From UBA1738 sp045655325 (GTDB taxonomy: Bacteria; Bacillota; Clostridia; UBA1381), in assembly GCA_045655325.1 (NCBI GenBank), contig JAZOOY010000022.1, forward strand, positions 1-31,876: 31,876 nucleotides of DNA. The letters run 5' to 3'. Below are positions 29,136-31,876 of the stretch, piece by piece; position 1 is the stretch's first letter; the number at the start of each line of letters is the position of its first letter. The notes under the pieces were generated by a model that was not told the DNA's origin, did not search any database, and saw only the letters and a list, made by a program, of their open reading frames with translations. A program made the translations under genes and the position numbers.

Positions 29136-29951
29136 ATGAACGAAAAGAATTGTGCACCTGATTGTGGCTTCAAGGAAGCTGTGTGCATACACACTGATAA
29201 AGTTTATGATAGCTGTAGAGACAAGGACTGTCTTGAAAATATCAGAGTTTACTTAACAGCCTGCGGTCAGGACGTTATTGACAGAGCGATAAATGTAAAG
29301 TGTACCAAGGCAGAAATTATCTGGGTATATTCCGATATTGAGGCAGTGCCTTTTAATCGCGGATTCTATTCAGTTGACTTAAAGTATTTCTTCAAGATTA
29401 CCCTTGCAGTATTTACAGGCCTTGGCAGACCAACAGAAGTTGAAGGTCTTGCTACCTTTGACAAAAAGGTTATCCTATTTGGTTCAGAGGGCAACGCAAA
29501 AGTCTTTGCATCAAAGTATAAGCAGGACGCATTTGATGCACAGATGTGGAAGAAAACAAATATGCCAAACGCTGTAGTTGAAGTTGTTGACCCTATTGCA
29601 CTTGGTGCAAAAGTTGTTGACGTAAACGACAAGTGCTGTTGTGATGATGACTTTGATTTAGCAAGCATTCCTGATTCTGTAAGCCGAGTATTTGACGATT
29701 CACTAATCCTTGGCGGAGAACAGAAACGTGTGTTTGTTTCTATCGGCATCTTCTCAATTATCAGACTTGAAAGACGTGTAATGCTTCTAATCCCTGCATA
29801 CGATTTCTGTGTTCCACAGAAAGAATGCATCGGCGCAACTGACGATAATCCTTGTGATTTATTCGACAGAATTTCTTTCCCTGTTGACGAATTTTTCCCG
29901 CCAGAGCGATGCGAATTTGAAGACGGAAAAGACTGTGGTTGCGGTTGCTGA
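29136..29951 (+). CDS. Conserved Cys-rich protein of unknown function
   Basis: 271 residues with GAAAGGAAG before the ATG. No signal peptide or membrane segment is seen. Cysteines cluster at the ends: the first ~50 residues hold CAPDCGF, VCIHT, DSCRDKDC and TACG, the middle has KCCCDDDFD, and the tail is CEFEDGKDCGCGC. In between is a beta-rich region with NRGFYSVDLKYFFKIT and EGLATFDKKVILFGSEGN. I believe similar proteins occur in other Clostridia but cannot name a family with confidence. The Cys-rich ends suggest cross-linking or metal binding, and a spore-coat role is one possibility in a spore former; this is inference. It is a single-gene unit flanked by a divergent operon and a convergent prfB. 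Confidence 0.85.
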   Translation: MNEKNCAPDCGFKEAVCIHTDKVYDSCRDKDCLENIRVYLTACGQDVIDRAINVKCTKAEIIWVYSDIEAVPFNRGFYSVDLKYFFKITLAVFTGLGRPTEVEGLATFDKKVILFGSEGNAKVFASKYKQDAFDAQMWKKTNMPNAVVEVVDPIALGAKVVDVNDKCCCDDDFDLASIPDSVSRVFDDSLILGGEQKRVFVSIGIFSIIRLERRVMLLIPAYDFCVPQKECIGATDDNPCDLFDRISFPVDEFFPPERCEFEDGKDCGCGC

Positions 29952-29978
29952 TAACATCTAAAACAAAACCATTATATT

Positions 29979-30000
29979 AATAAGAAAGTTTCTTATTTTT
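29979..30000 (+). terminator. Weak AT-rich terminator after the Cys-rich gene
   Basis: AATAAGA (29979-29985), loop AAGTT, TCTTATT (29991-29997), then TTT. It is nested inside a longer inverted repeat CATCTAAAA (29955-29963) / TTTTAGATG (30021-30029). Confidence 0.45.
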
Positions 30001-30036
30001 CTCAAACCAAAGGTGCTTGATTTTAGATGCAGAATG

Positions 30037-30110
30037 AACGAAACTCACCTGTGACTTGTCACAGGGATACCCGACGGCGTACGTGTGTACGCCGAGTGGT
30101 GAGTTTTGTT
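30037..30110. repeat. Structured repeat element, copy 2
   Basis: Outer stem of 13 pairs (30037-30049 with 30098-30110, one G-U if read as plus-strand RNA). Inside is a side hairpin, CCTGTGAC-TT-GTCACAGG (30048-30065), whose first CC can pair either with the side GG or with the outer stem. Then comes the conserved core with inner stem CGGCGTAC (30074-30081), loop GTGT, GTACGCCG (30086-30093). The core is nearly identical to copy 1 at 14524-14592, while the outer stem sequence is different. It sits between two terminators in a convergent gap. Confidence 0.75.
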
Positions 30111-30116
30111 AATAGT

Positions 30117-30150
30117 AAAAAAGGATTCACGAACTGTGAATCCTTTTTTT
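30117..30150. terminator. Bidirectional terminator at the end of prfB
   Basis: AAAAAAGGATTCAC (30117-30130), loop of five, GTGAATCCTTTTTT (30136-30149). A/T runs on both sides allow termination in both directions. Confidence 0.9.
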
Positions 30151-30180
30151 ACGTTTCTATCGCTAAAAACATGCGCCTAT

Positions 30181-31302
30181 TTAGTTATTTTCTAATTGCC
30201 CAAGACTTGCTGCCTTAAGGTATGCATTGATAAAACCTTCCAAATCTCCGTCCATTACCGCTCCGATATTACCCATTTCAAAGCCTGTTCTGTGGTCTTT
30301 TACAAGGTTATATGGGTGGAATACATAAGAACGAATCTGGCTACCCCAAGCGATTTCTTTCTGTACGCCCTTGATGTCTTCAATCTTTTCTTTCTGTTGC
30401 TGTTCTGCAATTTCTGCAAGCTTTGACTTAAGCATCTTCATAGCATAGTCTTTATTCTGATGCTGTGAACGTTGTGTCTGACAAGCAGTTACGATACCTG
30501 TCGGGATATGGGTGATTCTTACCGCAGAGTCGGTCTTGTTGATGTGCTGACCGCCGGCTCCTGATGCTCGGTATGTATCTACCTTAATATCCTCAGGTCT
30601 TATATTTATTTCAATTTCGTCTTCAATTTCAGGTGTAACTTCAATTGAAGCAAAAGAAGTGTGACGACGTCCTGATGAGTCGAATGGTGAAATTCTGACC
30701 AAACGGTGAATACCTTTTTCCGCCTTTAAATATCCATAAGCATTAAGACCGTTAATGGCGATTGTTGCACTTTTAATACCTGCATCATCACCAGGCAAAA
30801 CGTCAACACTTTCAAGGGTATATCCGTTCTTCTGCGCATACATCTGGTACATACGAAGAAGCATTTCTGCCCAGTCCTGTGCCTCTGTTCCGCCTGCACC
30901 TGCATGAACTGTCATAATGGCGTTACACTTGTCATAGTTACCTGACAAAAGTGTTTCAAGAGTCATTTTTTCAATTCTTGCCTTAACGTCTTCAACCGTT
31001 TTTGTTACCTCGTCAAGCATTGACTCGTCATTCTCTTCATTGGCAAGGTCAATTAAAACAAGGGCATCTTCCCAAGCACCTTTTAATCCTTCGTATGCTC
31101 CAACCTTGTCCTTTAACTGCTTTGTTTTCTGAAGAACTTTCTGGGAGTTTTCCATATCATCCCAGAAGTCCTGTGCAGTTGCCGCCTCTTCAAGTTCGGC
31201 TATTTTTTCTTTTGTTCCTTTAATATCCAGCGAGAACTCAAGGTCGTCAATGTTCTTTTCAAGACCCTGAAGCTCCAGTCTGTACTGTTCATATTCTAAC
31301 AT
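30181..31302 (-). CDS. prfB: Peptide chain release factor 2
   Basis: 373 residues with AAAGGAAAGG before the ATG. RF2 reads UGA and UAA. The stop-codon motif is SPF in RISPFDSSGRRHTSFAS, and the catalytic GGQ is in SGAGGQHINKTDSAVRITH. The frame is continuous from the start, through the region near codon 25 (LEFSLDIKG) where many bacteria have an in-frame UGA and +1 programmed frameshift. So this copy lacks the autoregulatory frameshift. The gene follows secA by 30 bases and ends before a bidirectional terminator. The secA-prfB order is common in bacteria. Confidence 0.96.
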   Translation of the reverse strand: MLEYEQYRLELQGLEKNIDDLEFSLDIKGTKEKIAELEEAATAQDFWDDMENSQKVLQKTKQLKDKVGAYEGLKGAWEDALVLIDLANEENDESMLDEVTKTVEDVKARIEKMTLETLLSGNYDKCNAIMTVHAGAGGTEAQDWAEMLLRMYQMYAQKNGYTLESVDVLPGDDAGIKSATIAINGLNAYGYLKAEKGIHRLVRISPFDSSGRRHTSFASIEVTPEIEDEIEINIRPEDIKVDTYRASGAGGQHINKTDSAVRITHIPTGIVTACQTQRSQHQNKDYAMKMLKSKLAEIAEQQQKEKIEDIKGVQKEIAWGSQIRSYVFHPYNLVKDHRTGFEMGNIGAVMDGDLEGFINAYLKAASLGQLENN

Positions 31303-31332
31303 ATTTCTGCCCTTTCCTTTAGAATGCGACTA

Positions 31333-31876
31333 TTATCTTCCGCAACAGTGCTTATACTTCTTACCTGAACCACAAGGACATGGGTCATTTCTGCCCGGTT
31401 CTTTCTTTGCAGTTGCAGGTTTTTTAGCAAGTGTTCCGTCGCTTCCTGTGTCAAGCGGTTTTGCCACCTGAACACGCTTAATTTCCACCTGTGGTCTTGG
31501 ACGTGCTGTAAGCACATAGCGTACTGTATCACGTTTTATAGATTCAAGCATACCGTCATAAAGGTCGCTACCCACGTTTCTGTATTCAACAACAGGGTCG
31601 TGCTGACCGTATGCACGAAGACCGATTTCACGCTTTACGTGTTCCATTTCGTCAAGGTGATCCATCCAAAGAGTATCAACCACACGAAGCATCATAACAC
31701 GCTCAACTTCACGGATCTTATCCCCGAACGCTTCTGCTGATTCTGCGTATCTGTCGCTTGCAATCTTTAAAAGTCTATCCTTGATTTCGTCCTTTGTTAT
31801 ATCGTCAAATTCTTCTCTTAGAACTTCAAATTCACCTCTTGCGAAAAGGTACTGGTTAGCAAACTCAGCAAGTGCT
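31333..31876 (-). CDS. secA: Preprotein translocase ATPase SecA, C-terminal part (5' end outside window)
   Basis: The last ~180 codons of SecA, the ATPase motor that pushes preproteins through SecYEG. The frame enters the window at 31876 with LAEFANQYLFARGEFEV and runs through EVERVMMLRVVDTLWMDHLDEMEHVKREIGLRAYGQHDPVVEY, a signature of the helical scaffold domain. A linker rich in Lys/Pro/Ala follows. The protein ends in the zinc-binding SEC-C motif CPCGSGKKYKHCCG, which in known SecA proteins binds SecB or ribosomes. The nucleotide-binding domains lie outside the window. It is probably cotranscribed with prfB. Confidence 0.96.
   Translation of the reverse strand, partial: ALAEFANQYLFARGEFEVLREEFDDITKDEIKDRLLKIASDRYAESAEAFGDKIREVERVMMLRVVDTLWMDHLDEMEHVKREIGLRAYGQHDPVVEYRNVGSDLYDGMLESIKRDTVRYVLTARPRPQVEIKRVQVAKPLDTGSDGTLAKKPATAKKEPGRNDPCPCGSGKKYKHCCGR

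Noticed and set aside
30250..31302. Programmed frameshift in prfB
   Set aside because: The reading frame is continuous through the usual site, with no in-frame UGA and CTT-TGA context.

Overview
This window looks like a stretch of chromosome from a spore-forming, low-GC member of the Clostridia. The evidence is spoIIID, the lysine riboswitch, strong TTGACA/TATAAT promoters, GGAGG-type ribosome sites, Firmicutes-type housekeeping genes and anaerobic microcompartment metabolism. The exact genus cannot be fixed from the sequence alone.

Layout. Positions 1-720 hold the end of tuf and a small lipoprotein gene. Positions 786-5700, on the minus strand, hold the lysine/diaminopimelate block: lysA behind a lysine riboswitch, then asd-dapA-dapB and a SLOG-family gene behind their own promoter. 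Positions 5836-14162, on the plus strand, hold a FAD/Rieske oxidoreductase, spoIIID, gyrA, two tandem cyclophilins (one lipoprotein, one cytosolic), prfA and a long-chain acyl-CoA synthetase. Positions 14163-14672 are gene-free but rich in RNA-like hairpins.

Positions 14673-22891, on the minus strand, are an eleven-gene bacterial microcompartment (BMC) operon. In transcription order it encodes a class II sugar-phosphate aldolase, a CoA-acylating aldehyde dehydrogenase, a zinc alcohol dehydrogenase, four hexameric shell proteins, the PduL phosphotransacylase, an EutN/CcmL vertex protein, a PduS-like flavin/Fe-S protein and a PduT-like tandem shell protein. No diol dehydratase, glycyl radical enzyme or ethanolamine lyase is present. 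The most economical reading is that the aldolase cleaves a deoxy-sugar phosphate (fuculose- or rhamnulose-1-phosphate type) to lactaldehyde. The aldehyde is then dismuted inside the shell to 1,2-propanediol and lactyl-CoA, and PduL converts lactyl-CoA to the acyl phosphate. Four enzymes carry recognisable encapsulation-type helices, and one shell protein has an unusual lysine/alanine-rich tail.

Positions 23095-28933, on the minus strand, are a housekeeping operon (HD-domain phosphohydrolase, recX, rimO, pgsA, a TtcA-like gene, comM) with start/stop overlaps at four junctions. Positions 29136-29951 hold a cysteine-rich protein of unknown function. The window ends with prfB and the 3' part of secA on the minus strand.

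The least explained signal is a pair of related structured repeats (about 14524-14592 and 30037-30110). They share a nearly invariant core hairpin, but their outer stems differ in sequence while staying base-paired. Both lie between terminators in convergent intergenic gaps.
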